A DNA stretch of 64,000 bases from Brucella pseudintermedia (GCF_008932435.1 NZ_WBWE01000010.1:149884-213883); one strand, 5' to 3'. Shown: positions 46,700-55,176, counted from the first letter of the stretch. Numbers and translations: made by a program. Notes: generated by a model from the sequence alone, not told the origin.

Positions 46700-47304
46700 A
46701 GGCCGGGCGCTTTTCCCCAAGCTGCAAGACAGTGGCGTCAGTGCGTTCGCAAGTATCCTGCCAGACATGCCGGGTGATGGTGTGGAGAGCCTTGGCGTTG
46801 GAGGTGCAGGATGCACACAGCGGTCGTGGCATGGGTGACCAATTGACCCTCGGGGGCGGCATCATGCCGTCCCGGAGCGGCATCGGGGTGCGGTAACCGG
46901 TGACACCTAATCGCCTGTCCGATGATGTGGTTGAAATGCCCTGGGCGACCGATGTGTCGTTAAAGCCCACCACCGGTTCTGCTCAGTGTCGAATCGTCGA
47001 ACACACCATCGGTCAGCTTCATCCTCAGAAACCAGCGATAGGCGACATTGACCTTGATCTCGCGCACCAGCTGACGTTCCGAGCGGATGCCGAACAGGTA
47101 ACCAATGAACAAAGCCTTGAACATCAAGGTTGGATCGAGCGCCGGGGGGCGGTTGTCGGCGCAGTAAAGTCCGGCAACGCGGTCGTGGATGAAGGAGAAG
47201 TCGATCACAGCATCGATCTTGCGAAGCAGGTGATCCTTCGGAACCAGACTGTCGAGCGTCACCATCTCGAGAGCCGTCTGCGACGGAGCGGGTTTCTTCA
47301 ACAT
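46700..47304 (-). pseudogene. Remnant of an IS1182-family transposase
   Basis: The N-terminal segment ('MLKKPAPSQTALEMVTLDSL', 'IGYLFGIRSERQLVREIKVNVAYRWFLRMKL') reads to about 46960 and then breaks at 'DDSTLSRTGGGL'. A second segment in another frame (46700-46930) still shows the C-terminal block 'GYRTPMPLR...ITRHVWQDTCERTDA'. The middle of the gene, with the catalytic core, is missing and the end is cut. Dead element; its outer inverted repeats are not clear. Confidence 0.75.
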
Positions 47305-47399
47305 GACTCCATGAATCACAAACCCCTGAACAAGGCCAGGGTTTTGTCAGCAGTCTGAAGTCCGGCAGCAAGCCGGACCTGTTCGTTCGCACCCCGGCG

Positions 47400-47858
47400 C
47401 TAAGCCACCTGCTCTTGTTCCATCTCATCAAGACCAAGCAGGTGCCGCACATTCGGGCGCGCCTTGACGAGGTCAGCGATGCTGTATTTCATCAGCACGC
47501 CAAAGAAGGCATTGAGCGCTTCGCGCAGCGCCGAATTCAGCGCACAGCTATCGACCAGCGGGCATTCCGTGGCGTCATTTTCGAAGCACTCCGCCATGGC
47601 GAAATTTTCTTCCGTCACCCGCACGACGTCGAACAGCGAAATGTCCTGTGCCGCGCGACCGAGGCGAACGCCGCCATTACGGCCGCGCACCGTCTCCACC
47701 AGCCCATGCTCGACGAGAGGCTGAAGAATCTTGAACAAAAACAGTTCAGAAACGCCGTAGGCACGCGCAATTTCCGGAATGCGGCTAAGCCTGCCATCAT
47801 TGGCGGCGCAGTACATGAGCATACGAACGGCATAATTCGTCTGGCGGGTAAGACGCAT
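47400..47858 (-). CDS. rirA: Rhizobial iron regulator RirA (Rrf2 family)
   Basis: 152 residues from the ATG of 'MRLTRQTNYAVRMLMYCAAN'. The N-terminal HTH ('IPEIARAYGVSELFLFKILQPLVEHGLVETVRGRNGGVRL') and three Cys ('AMAECFENDATECPLVDSCALN') for an iron-sulfur cluster match RirA closely. Represses iron uptake genes when its cluster is intact. A candidate Irr box lies in its upstream region. Confidence 0.9.
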   Translation of the reverse strand: MRLTRQTNYAVRMLMYCAANDGRLSRIPEIARAYGVSELFLFKILQPLVEHGLVETVRGRNGGVRLGRAAQDISLFDVVRVTEENFAMAECFENDATECPLVDSCALNSALREALNAFFGVLMKYSIADLVKARPNVRHLLGLDEMEQEQVA

Positions 47859-48067
47859 CACTGTTCCTTTCAATACGTCTCGGAGCAATACACCTCCATG
47901 CAGAGGTTGATGGTGCTCCAATCCTTCGGTTCGCAGTTCCAACCGAAAACGGTTCATCCCTGTTCAGGAACTGCTTCGAAATTCTGGTCTTGTCGCATTG
48001 GCAATCCGGAAGGTTCAAGACTCAATCGGATCATGCGCTAAAGAAGGGTATTCGTTTCTTAACCCAC

Positions 48068-48084
48068 TTTAGAATCATTCTTAA
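48068..48084. promoter_or_regulatory. Candidate Irr box (iron control element) upstream of rirA
   Basis: TTTAGAA-TCA-TTCTTAA matches the ICE consensus TTTAGAA-N3-TTCTAAA in 13 of 14 defined positions. It lies about 210 bases before rirA, in the AT-rich part of the 47859-48184 gap. That gap holds no gene. Confidence 0.55.
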
Positions 48085-48184
48085 AATATATGAAGTCTTT
48101 TCTCACCTTTAAAGTGGAAAAGTTGTTGCCTGTATCAATTAACTGCGAGTTCCCTCCAGGAGCCGCTGCAAAAGCCCATCGCTT

Positions 48185-48643
48185 TCACTGACAGACATCT
48201 ATCCATTCGGCGCTGACCAGCTCAGCCATCCTGTCCGGTGCGATGCGCACCGCGCTGTTGGTAGCCCCGGCGGCGGGCACAACTTCCTCGAAGCTTTTCA
48301 GCGACACATCGCAAAAGACGGGCAGGGCGCTTGGCAGGCCAAAGGGGCACACGCCTCCGACCGGATGGCTGGTTTCTGCAAGGACAGTCTCGGCATCCAG
48401 CATGCGCGGCTTGGTTCCGAACTGATCCTTGAACTTGCGATTATCGATACGCGCATCGCCGCGGGTAACGATGAGAATGGTCTGGTCCTTGGCCGAAAAG
48501 GAAAGCGTCTTGGCAATCTGGCCCGGTTCGACGCCGTGCGCTTCGGCGGCGAGAACAACGGTAGCGGTGCTGGTCGGCAGTTCGATCACTTCGATTTCAG
48601 GCGCTTTGGCCGCAAAAAAGGCTTTTACGGAATCCAGACTCAT
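48185..48643 (-). CDS. YbaK/EbsC-type aminoacyl-tRNA deacylase
   Basis: 152 residues from ATG 48643, with AGAAGGGAA upstream. 'IAKTLSFSAKDQTILIVTRGDARIDNRKFKDQFG', the family 'GGVCPFGLP' and 'VDVSLKSFEEV'-like blocks mark the YbaK/ProX superfamily, which hydrolyses misacylated tRNAs (Cys- or Ala-tRNAPro). Confidence 0.83.
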   Translation of the reverse strand: MSLDSVKAFFAAKAPEIEVIELPTSTATVVLAAEAHGVEPGQIAKTLSFSAKDQTILIVTRGDARIDNRKFKDQFGTKPRMLDAETVLAETSHPVGGVCPFGLPSALPVFCDVSLKSFEEVVPAAGATNSAVRIAPDRMAELVSAEWIDVCQ

Positions 48644-48798
48644 CGCTTCCCTTCTTCTTATTTTGAATTTTCCACTCAAGTTTAGGCCGCAACACGGGAA
48701 AGGACAAGGCCGATTACCTGATTGCGGCATTTTTGCATGGAATCTTTATCAGATCGCCGTCCAAATCTGCAACGATTGAAGGGAGAGACCGGCGCGCC

Positions 48799-48832
48799 TC
48801 ATAACACGGCAGCCAGCGGCTCCGTGTTATGA
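48799..48832. terminator. Hairpin after the DUF2171 gene
   Basis: Perfect 11-base arms TCATAACACGG and CCGTGTTATGA. It lies between two leftward genes, downstream of the DUF2171 gene. No strong T-run. Confidence 0.55.
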
Positions 48833-48851
48833 ATTGGCGTTTAGGTGCGTT

Positions 48852-49106
48852 TCACAGATCGACCGGCCGGCCGGAAGCTTCTTCTTCCAGTGTCACCGCC
48901 ACATTCGCGTTGGCGGATAGTCTTACCTTGTCGCCTTCCACGTCGGCAACGAAGCCAAGTTCGATGTAATGATGATGGTCGCTGTGCTGGCCGGAATTAT
49001 CGGTCTTTTTGAGCTTGATGCGATTATCTTCTATGCGGTCGACTGTGCCGACATGCACGCCATCGGCACCGATGACTTCCATATTTTCTCGGATTTCGTG
49101 CTGCAT
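48852..49106 (-). CDS. DUF2171 family protein
   Basis: 84 residues from ATG 49106 (CGGAGAAA upstream). 'IRENMEVIGADGVHVGTVDRIEDNRIKLKKTD' followed by 'HHHYIELGFVADVEGDKVRLS' is the PRC-barrel-like DUF2171 pattern. Small soluble protein, often stress-linked; function unknown. The following 49107-49425 gap holds no gene that I can support. Confidence 0.8.
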   Translation of the reverse strand: MQHEIRENMEVIGADGVHVGTVDRIEDNRIKLKKTDNSGQHSDHHHYIELGFVADVEGDKVRLSANANVAVTLEEEASGRPVDL

Positions 49107-49425
49107 GGGATTTCTCCGTGTTGAATTCGGCCGAAAACAATGGCGATCTGTGATAGGGACTGCTTGCAAGAACCTAGCGCGCATTCGATCGCCGGCCATG
49201 GCAATGACCTCGAAAGTTGCATTTGGAGCGCCGGATCGCGCTTTTGTCACCGGCGTTGCGCCGTTTTCCCTGATATCCAGAATGCTGACAAATGAAACAG
49301 GGCACGTTGACGTGAAAAGAAAAGCTGCTAAGAAGTCACTCGCTGAGCGATTGGTCGCAAATCGGTAGCTCGTTCCGGTTTGCTACTTTTCCTGAACCGG
49401 GAAAAGCACAATAATTCAATTGCGT

Positions 49426-49515
49426 GGAGGGGTGGCCGAGCGGTTTAAGGCACCGGTCTTGAAAACCGGCGTGCAGGAGACTGTACCGTGGGTTCGAATC
49501 CCACCCCCTCCGCCA
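49426..49515 (+). tRNA. tRNA-Ser (anticodon UGA)
   Basis: Acceptor stem GGAGGGG (49426-49432) pairs with CCCCTCC (49505-49511), then G and encoded CCA. The anticodon stem CCGGT/ACCGG carries loop CTTGAAA, so the anticodon is TGA. A long variable arm and 'GGTTCGAATCC' T-arm confirm a class II serine tRNA. Its last 14 bases are duplicated at the far end of the integrated element; the copy here stays intact. Confidence 0.95.
49502..49515 (+). repeat. attL core (end of tRNA-Ser)
   Basis: CACCCCCTCCGCCA, identical to the copy at 63762-63775. Flanks differ on both sides, so the identity ends exactly there. Confidence 0.85.
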
Positions 49516-49638
49516 ACTGGCTGTTTTTCTCTGTTTCACGATGCTCCTTGAAGTCCTCGGAAACCCTTGCCTTTTAAGGCTTTTTCGCTCTTAATCGTCA
49601 CATCCTGTATCACACCGTCTCCTCAAAGCGCGCTTCCG

Positions 49639-49662
49639 CAATTAGGGAAGGAATTAGGGAAC
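49639..49662 (+). repeat. Left integrase arm-type repeats
   Basis: Two tandem copies of AATTAGGGA separated by 3 bases, between attL and the integrase gene. The same pair occurs in the same orientation near attR (63678-63703). Typical of arm-binding sites of tyrosine recombinases. Confidence 0.6.
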
Positions 49663-49693
49663 GGCTTAAGGATGAACGAAGAAAGGGGCGAAT

Positions 49694-50965
49694 ATGGCGC
49701 GGCAAATGAACCGCCTCACTGCGCGAGCGGTATCAGCAATCACAAAGACCGGAATGCACGCCGACGGCGGCGGTCTATATCTGAACGTGACCGGGACGGG
49801 TCGGTCGTGGGTCTTTGTGTGGATCAAAAATAAGAAAAGGCGCGAGCTTGGCCTCGGAAGCGTGACGGCTGTAAGCCTCGCCGAAGCTCGGAAAAAGGCA
49901 GATGAAGCCCGCCGCTTAGTGGCGGCAGGTGGCGACCCCATTGAGGAAAAGAAGGCAGAAGCACGCGACGCCCGCATCCCGACCTTTGGTGACATGGCTG
50001 ATCGTTATATCGAAGCGATGGGGCCAAGCTGGAAGAACTCGAAGCATCGTGACCAGTGGCGAATGACACTTGGTCGCACACGGGATGCCGAGGGCAAGTT
50101 GACCCGGACAGGCTATTGCCTCGGTCTGGCGGCAAAGCGGGTAGACGAAATCTCGACCGAGGACGTGCTTGCAGTCCTCAAGCCGATCTGGTCGAAGAAG
50201 CCAGAGACGGCGAACCGCATCCGGGGGCGTATCGAGATGGTCCTCGATGCCGCGAAGGTCGCCGGGCACCGGACGGGAGAGAACCCCGCAGCTTGGCGCG
50301 GCCATTTGGCTTTGATCTTGCCGAAGCGGAGCAAATTGAGCCGAGGCAATCATGCGGCGATGCCCTATTCGGACCTTCCTACGTTCATGGAGCGCCTGCG
50401 CGACGCCAAGGGCGTCGGCGCGGCGGCTCTGGAATTTACGATCCTGACCGCCGCCAGAAGCGGCGAAGTGCGCGGCGCGGTGTGGTCGGAGATCAACCGC
50501 GACGAAAAGCTCTGGACGATCCCTGCGGCCCGCATGAAGGCCGGGCGTGAGCATCGCGTCCCTCTTTGCGACCGGGCAATCGAAATTCTGAATATGATCG
50601 AACTCGTCCGCCGTCCCGTGGAGGGCGACGACGAACAAGCGCTCGTCTTTCCGAGCACGAAGGTAAGACGGCCGCTTTCGGATATGACGCTAAGCGCGGT
50701 CCTCCGTCGAATGGACCTCGGCCACTTTACGGTGCACGGCTTCCGGTCGAGCTTTCGAGATTGGGCAGGGGATGAAACCCATTTTCCCCGCGATGTGATC
50801 GAGCAAGCGCTCGCCCACACGCTGGAAAGCAAAACGGAGGCAGCGTATCGGCGGAGCGATGCCCTTGAGAAGCGTAAGAAGCTAATGGAAGCATGGGCGC
50901 GCTATTGTGAGGGAATGCAGGCCGATAACGTGACCGATCTCGCTTCCCACAGAGAGGCTGGCTGA
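49694..50965 (+). CDS. int: P4-type tyrosine integrase
   Basis: 423 residues (AAAGGGG upstream of ATG 49694). The N-terminal DUF4102 arm-binding domain ('GMHADGGGLYLNVTGTGRSWVF', 'LGLGSVTAVSLAEARKKAD') is followed by SAM-like and catalytic domains. Active-site residues are complete: Arg255 ('TAARSGEVR'), His348 and Arg351 ('HGFRSSFRDWA'), His375 ('ALAHTL') and Tyr385 ('EAAYRRSD'). Integrates the element into tRNA-Ser. Its stop overlaps the next start as TGATG. Confidence 0.95.
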   Translation: MARQMNRLTARAVSAITKTGMHADGGGLYLNVTGTGRSWVFVWIKNKKRRELGLGSVTAVSLAEARKKADEARRLVAAGGDPIEEKKAEARDARIPTFGDMADRYIEAMGPSWKNSKHRDQWRMTLGRTRDAEGKLTRTGYCLGLAAKRVDEISTEDVLAVLKPIWSKKPETANRIRGRIEMVLDAAKVAGHRTGENPAAWRGHLALILPKRSKLSRGNHAAMPYSDLPTFMERLRDAKGVGAAALEFTILTAARSGEVRGAVWSEINRDEKLWTIPAARMKAGREHRVPLCDRAIEILNMIELVRRPVEGDDEQALVFPSTKVRRPLSDMTLSAVLRRMDLGHFTVHGFRSSFRDWAGDETHFPRDVIEQALAHTLESKTEAAYRRSDALEKRKKLMEAWARYCEGMQADNVTDLASHREAG

Positions 50966-51696
50966 TGACAAAGAAGCCGATCAAGCAAACACGCGCCGAG
51001 GAGTTCCGGGCGAAAGAGGAAGCCCGCCGCGCGCCGATCCGAACGCCTCTCGGCGTCATTTTTGAAGATCGGACGCCCCGGCCTGCGGCTCGGCTCCTCG
51101 CCGACGAACCGTGCGCCGTTGACGTGCCGCTCGCCGAAGCGCTCCAGAAGCGCTTCCTCGTAGGCAGTGTCGCGACCCTGCGTCTTGACCTGACCGTGGT
51201 TGCCTCGAATGCGTGGGCCGAGGCAGCATCCGCTTATAGCGAGCATCTGGCTGCGCCTGCGGCGCGGGAACGACGGGAGAAAGCCGAACGGCTGGCCGCA
51301 ATGCTCCGGGCGTTCGTAGACGACGCCGAGGATGAAGCCGATGCGATGGAACGGCTCGCCGATAAGGGCGAGGACGAAACGCTCCGCCCGGCCATAGCGA
51401 CCCGGCAAGCGATTGCGGCGGCAGGCGGAGTGCTCCTGACGCACATCGGCCACTTGCTCGCCGAACCGCTTCACGTCGGTGGGGATGCGACCAATCAGGA
51501 GGAGCGAGCGTTTTTCACCGAGCTTGCCGAATGGTGGCAGCGATCCGCAACTGATCCGATCCGGCGCGGCGCTCCCGCTGTTCGTAACAGGATCGCCGTC
51601 GCACTCTGGCAGGACATTGGCGGGACCGCGCCTGACGGCATTGCGGAAAGTCGCGAGGAATGGGCGAAACGCAAGTTTCGAGAGCATGCCCGCTAA
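50965..51696 (+). CDS. Element protein of unknown function (243 aa)
   Basis: Translationally coupled to int by a one-base overlap. Charged, Ala/Glu/Arg-rich and mostly helical ('ASAYSEHLAAPAARERREKAERLAAMLRAFVDD'), with no membrane segment and no recognised domain. Being coupled to int, it may help recombination or its control; this is only inferred from position. Confidence 0.7.
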   Translation: MTKKPIKQTRAEEFRAKEEARRAPIRTPLGVIFEDRTPRPAARLLADEPCAVDVPLAEALQKRFLVGSVATLRLDLTVVASNAWAEAASAYSEHLAAPAARERREKAERLAAMLRAFVDDAEDEADAMERLADKGEDETLRPAIATRQAIAAAGGVLLTHIGHLLAEPLHVGGDATNQEERAFFTELAEWWQRSATDPIRRGAPAVRNRIAVALWQDIGGTAPDGIAESREEWAKRKFREHAR

Positions 51697-51810
51697 TTGG
51701 TAGAAGTTGCCGCTCAAAATTTTCCGACAATCCTTCCTATTTCCACCATCCCGAAATCCGTAGCGTCCGATTGCGCCACACAGAAACGCAAACGAACAGG
51801 AAGCAATCGA

Positions 51811-52011
51811 ATGTCACGTACCGAAAACACCGTCCAACCGCGAGCCTTTGGCGTCGCCGATGCCGCGAGATACCTAAGCGTTCACCGGTCCACGATTTAT
51901 CGCCTCGCCAACAGCGGCGAGCTTGCTATCAGAAAGATCGCGGGCCGGGCTGTCGTCTTGAAAGAAGACCTCGACAAGTTTCTCGACCGCCTCCCGCCTG
52001 CCATCGGCTGA
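51811..52011 (+). CDS. Excisionase-like HTH protein
   Basis: 66 residues from ATG 51811 (AGGAAG upstream). 'FGVADAARYLSVHRSTIYRLANSGELAIRKIAGRAVVLKEDLDKFLDRL' is the MerR-like HTH-17 of excisionases. Candidate directionality factor for the nearby integrase, or a transcription regulator. Followed by a strong terminator. Confidence 0.8.
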   Translation: MSRTENTVQPRAFGVADAARYLSVHRSTIYRLANSGELAIRKIAGRAVVLKEDLDKFLDRLPPAIG

Positions 52012-52033
52012 CCTCTGCAAGTGAGACTTTCCT

Positions 52034-52065
52034 ACACGCCCGCCTTTTGGCGGGCGGTGTTTTTG
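52034..52065 (+). terminator. Terminator after the excisionase-like gene
   Basis: ACACGCCCGCC and GGCGGGCGGTGT arms around TTTT, followed by a T-run. Confidence 0.9.
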
Positions 52066-52072
52066 AAGTACA

Positions 52073-52102
52073 GATTTCCAAATTTCTATAGTTTCCAAAT
52101 AA
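52073..52102. promoter_or_regulatory. Repeated operator-like motif, site A
   Basis: GATTTCCAAATT (52073-52084), followed 17 bases later by a second TTTCCAAAT. It lies in the AT-rich promoter region before the HTH and replication genes. The 12-base core recurs at 57482-57493 and, inverted, at 59534-59545. Confidence 0.55.
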
Positions 52103-52301
52103 TCGAACGCCGCTTTGGGCCGATTATCAACATATCGACAGGGCATTACGCTAAAAATCCTCCCGTTTGTTTTGATTTGTATTGACGTGTCCGGCATTTT
52201 TTGCTTCTATCCATGCACGGCCCAGAAAAATAGCCGCGAAGAAAGCATGGATCGAAATCGTTCTGGCGATTTCATGTTGACAATCTTCGCGGAGTACAAA
52301 A

Positions 52302-52532
52302 ATGGCCGACAAGCCAGAAGTCCAAACCATTGCGGAAGCCTTGCGCCTTCCGGTTATCAACGTCCCGGATGCCGGTCGGCTTTTCCTCGGCCTTAATCGG
52401 ACAGCCGCCTATCAGGCAGCAAAGCGCGGCGACCTTCCCACAGTCAAAATCGGTGGCCTGATCCTCGTCCCGGTCGCTCGACTGGCGGCAATGGTCGGTC
52501 TTGAGCATCACATCGTGGAGGCCGCCCAATGA
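52302..52532 (+). CDS. Small HTH DNA-binding protein (76 aa)
   Basis: 'INVPDAGRLFLGLNRTAAYQAAKRGDLPTVKIGGLILVPVARLAAMVG' is an excisionase/AlpA-like HTH-17 domain. First gene of the long rightward operon after site A, preceded by GCGGAG. Overlaps the next gene by 4 bases. Could be the element's activator. Confidence 0.75.
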   Translation: MADKPEVQTIAEALRLPVINVPDAGRLFLGLNRTAAYQAAKRGDLPTVKIGGLILVPVARLAAMVGLEHHIVEAAQ

Positions 52533-52804
52533 CCTCCCGCACCGAACTCGCCGCCGTTTGGCCCGTCACCCCTACCGCAGCGGCAGAAGCCGGACACGCG
52601 CCCATGAGCGCGGTCCAAGCAATCCGCCAAAAGTGCCGGGACTGCTCGGCAGGCAATGACGCCGAAATCCGCCGCTGCGAAGCCGTCTCATGCGCGTTGT
52701 GGCCGTTCCGGGTAGGTAAGTCCCCTTGGCACGCTCGACGCTCGTTTTCCGAGGGTAATACCCCGCTTCCAGAGGAAACGGAGGCGTTCGATGGCGAAGC
52801 GTGA
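52529..52804 (+). CDS. Small Cys-containing element protein (91 aa)
   Basis: Four Cys in 'QKCRDCSAGNDAEIRRCEAVSCALWPFRVGKSPW' form a likely zinc-binding knuckle; similar proteins are common in alphaproteobacterial prophages. Function unknown. Overlaps both neighbours. Confidence 0.7.
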   Translation: MTSRTELAAVWPVTPTAAAEAGHAPMSAVQAIRQKCRDCSAGNDAEIRRCEAVSCALWPFRVGKSPWHARRSFSEGNTPLPEETEAFDGEA

Positions 52805-53027
52805 CTTCTCCCGCTCCAATGCCCGCAGTCTCATGCGCCAGCGCGGCATCGATAATATCGCTGACATGGCAATTCCGGGTGGCCTTAGCCGCCCGAAGGT
52901 CCAGCAGTCGAAGGCGGCCATGCGCGCAGAGCTTGAACGCCTCCTCGCCGAACACGCTGCAAAAGAAAAACCCGCCGCATCTGGCAATGCGACGGGCTTC
53001 AAAAAACCAAGCAACCAGCAAAGCTGA
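52791..53027 (+). CDS. Small basic element protein (78 aa)
   Basis: 'AKRDFSRSNARSLMRQRGIDNIADM' then Lys/Gln-rich helix; GGAGGCG precedes ATG 52791. Overlaps the upstream gene by 14 bases. No recognised domain. Confidence 0.6.
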   Translation: MAKRDFSRSNARSLMRQRGIDNIADMAIPGGLSRPKVQQSKAAMRAELERLLAEHAAKEKPAASGNATGFKKPSNQQS

Positions 53028-53039
53028 AAGGTTCGAGCC

Positions 53040-53150
53040 ATGAACGCCAAGTTATTCGCAAATGTCAAGGCACTTCCCGCGTTCCCGATCATCTTCGCAG
53101 CGATGGTCGGTCTCAACATCGGCCTCGCGCTCGCACAGTTCGCGGGCTGA
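53040..53150 (+). CDS. Very small single-span membrane protein (36 aa)
   Basis: ATG 53040 to TGA 53148-53150 with GAAAGG upstream. The product is 'MNAKLFANVKALPAFPIIFA' plus 16 more residues, mostly hydrophobic, so one membrane helix. It sits in the operon with short flanking gaps, which supports it being real. Function unknown. Confidence 0.5.
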   Translation: MNAKLFANVKALPAFPIIFAAMVGLNIGLALAQFAG

Positions 53151-53206
53151 TCCTCAAACGAAAAGGCCGGGCTGACGGCAATCAGACCGGCCTGAAAGGA
53201 AAGAAA

Positions 53207-54355
53207 ATGACGAACCTGAATATGGCAGAGCCGCAGGAAAAAAGCAAACGCATCCGGCTAAACCTCAACCACATCGAGCGGAGCCGGTGGCGTCGAGGTA
53301 TGGCGGCCGACCCGAATATTTCCTCCTCCGCGTTCCGCTTGGCTTCGGTAATCGAAGACTTGATGAACCACACCTCCGGCGAAGCGTTCGCCGGGCAGGA
53401 TGAGCTTGCCGCCCTGTCCGCCGTATCGGCGAGGCAGGTTCGCCAGCACCTCGAAGCTTTGGCAGCGGCAGGTTGGATCATCGTTCTGTCGGGCAGGGAT
53501 CGGACCCGGCCACGATCAAAGCGCGGGCTTCACTACCGTCCAGCGTGGCCGGACGAGGAGACCAAAGCACGCTGCATGGCCCGTGAATACGTCTCGGCGG
53601 CGGAAGTTAAAAGCGGCGGAAAACCGCCGGTTTTGAGTGAGCGTAAAACCGGCGATCCAGCGTCGCAAAACCGGAAATCCAGCGTATCAAAAGCGGCGGA
53701 AAACCGCCGGTTTCATAGTAACGACAGAATACCGACCAATACGGGCGGAGGCCGCTTGGGCGGCTCCGCCCAAGGAGATATCATCTCATCCGTTGATATC
53801 GGTGGCCGATATAAATCCTCTCCTCGCCGGGCCTTTGCTTACGCAGGCCCGGAGGAAAATGATGAAGAAATCATCCTTCCGTCGGAAGCCGGTGAGATCA
53901 ATATCGAGGACATGCCCCCTCTCGATAGCCCGGACCATGAATTCTACAATGGACCAGAACGAGGCGATCTAGTCGGGATCGGATGCGGCGCTTCCATTCC
54001 TCTGTTGGCGGAAGCGGAAATCGACGCGGGGACACCCCGCGACCCCGACGCCCTGACGGGCGACCGGCGAGAGGACGAACCGGAGATCGCGACGCCTGAT
54101 CCGGTCGCCGCATGGCTTCGTGAAAATGCTCACCTGATCGCGAACGCCCGAAAGCAGTCTCCGATAGCAGTTGCCAGAGCGTGGGCGATGACGGCGGCGA
54201 GAGAAATCGGCTTCGACGCTGAAACCGCGCGCACGATGCTTTCGGCAGCGCTCCAACAGGCAATCGGCAACTGCGATGACGACGATGCCGACTTCATCCA
54301 CCTCCGCGACGACGCGCTCGACGCGGACCAGCACCACGCTTCCATCGGATTTTGA
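53207..54355 (+). CDS. Replication-initiator-like winged-helix protein
   Basis: 382 residues, AAAGGAAAG before ATG 53207. The N-terminal ~100 residues form a winged helix ('QDELAALSAVSARQVRQHLEALAAAGWIIVLSGRDRTRPRSKRGLHYR'), as in initiators of the phage O/RepA type. The middle is low-complexity and holds repeated DNA (53609-53713). The acidic C-terminal part has a helical block 'PIAVARAWAMTAAREIGFDAETARTML'. I infer replication initiation from the layout; a transcription factor is the alternative. Confidence 0.6.
   Translation: MTNLNMAEPQEKSKRIRLNLNHIERSRWRRGMAADPNISSSAFRLASVIEDLMNHTSGEAFAGQDELAALSAVSARQVRQHLEALAAAGWIIVLSGRDRTRPRSKRGLHYRPAWPDEETKARCMAREYVSAAEVKSGGKPPVLSERKTGDPASQNRKSSVSKAAENRRFHSNDRIPTNTGGGRLGGSAQGDIISSVDIGGRYKSSPRRAFAYAGPEENDEEIILPSEAGEINIEDMPPLDSPDHEFYNGPERGDLVGIGCGASIPLLAEAEIDAGTPRDPDALTGDRREDEPEIATPDPVAAWLRENAHLIANARKQSPIAVARAWAMTAAREIGFDAETARTMLSAALQQAIGNCDDDDADFIHLRDDALDADQHHASIGF
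53609..53713 (+). repeat. Iteron-like repeats inside the initiator-like gene (candidate origin)
   Basis: A 25-base sequence starting AAAAGCGGCGGAAAACCGCC occurs at 53609-53633 and again at 53689-53713, 80 bases apart. Each copy contains the palindrome CGGCGG-aaaa-CCGCCG. Between them AAAACCGG repeats at 53645 and 53667, in step with 53689, giving a 22-base period with conserved ATCCAGCG. Phage lambda has its origin as iterons within gene O in the same way. Confidence 0.6.
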
Positions 54356-54366
54356 AGGAAAAAACG

Positions 54367-54759
54367 ATGACGCAACTCGATTTCTTTGACAGCCTCGACC
54401 AGCCGGTCCCGGCTCCGGTCGCACATCAGCCGGAGCCGATGGCGGGGCCAGAGCCTCGCGGGCAAATAATCGCCTTTCCGATGACGCACCATGTCCTCGT
54501 GCAACAGACCGCAGCGGTGATGCGCTCGCTTCGCGACGATGATCTGCGGGAGGCGTATTTCAAACGGCGGATGGTCGAACTTTTCCGCGCCCGCCAGATG
54601 GACGGCCTCTCACGCGAGGAGGCCCGCGATGACGTGCAAGCGGCATGGCGAGCGATCCGCGCCGAATACCGCCGACCGAGCCCGCCGCCCGCGCGCTGGC
54701 GCGATCACAATTCCCTCGTTTCATTCCCGGAGAGAAGCCATGACCGACAAACAGCCTAA
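54367..54759 (+). CDS. DUF6074-like small element protein (130 aa)
   Basis: From ATG 54367 (GAAGGAAAA upstream). The N-terminal 'MTQLDFFD' and 'GQIIAFPMTHHVLVQQTAAVMRSL' followed by 'RMVELFRARQMDGLSREEARDDVQAAWRAIRAEY' resemble DUF6074 proteins of Rhizobiales phages, as I recall them. Function unknown. Confidence 0.6.
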   Translation: MTQLDFFDSLDQPVPAPVAHQPEPMAGPEPRGQIIAFPMTHHVLVQQTAAVMRSLRDDDLREAYFKRRMVELFRARQMDGLSREEARDDVQAAWRAIRAEYRRPSPPPARWRDHNSLVSFPERSHDRQTA

Positions 54760-55144
54760 CGCCGCGACAGCGACAATCTTTGATTTTGCGGCTGACGCCT
54801 TCCAGCCACTTCCGAGTGACGATTGGATTTGGTCAACGGCCACGATTTGCCGAGGCCGCGATCCGACGCCGGAATTTTTGCAAGGCTTCATTGCAGCCGT
54901 GCGATCCCGACCCGGCCAGACGGAAACCGAGCTTTGGAATGACCGGCAGACGCTGGCAGCATTCGCGACAGGTTATGAACGAGCTGTGCTCGACGGATAC
55001 GAGACACTTCGTATCGCTGTTGAAGAGCGAACGGAACAGGCGCTTGCAGCGATTGAAGCCCATGCGAAGGCGATCATTGACGCTCACGTCGAGAAGATCG
55101 AAGGCGGAACGCCCGCGACCTCAAACAAACCCACACTGAATTAA
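54740..55144 (+). CDS. Element protein of unknown function (134 aa)
   Basis: Starts inside the previous gene (20-base overlap), with GGAGAGAA before the ATG. 'TIFDFAADAFQPLPSDDWIWSTATICRGRDPTPEFLQGFIAAV' then a long helix. No recognised family. Confidence 0.6.
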   Translation: MTDKQPNAATATIFDFAADAFQPLPSDDWIWSTATICRGRDPTPEFLQGFIAAVRSRPGQTETELWNDRQTLAAFATGYERAVLDGYETLRIAVEERTEQALAAIEAHAKAIIDAHVEKIEGGTPATSNKPTLN

Positions 55145-55176
55145 GCGGCCCGGCCGCAACCGAGAGGATTTTGACC

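Noticed and set aside
49336..49539. Leftward open frame across the tRNA
   Set aside because: It is the antisense of tRNA-Ser ('RRGWDSNPRYS' type product), a well-known false gene.
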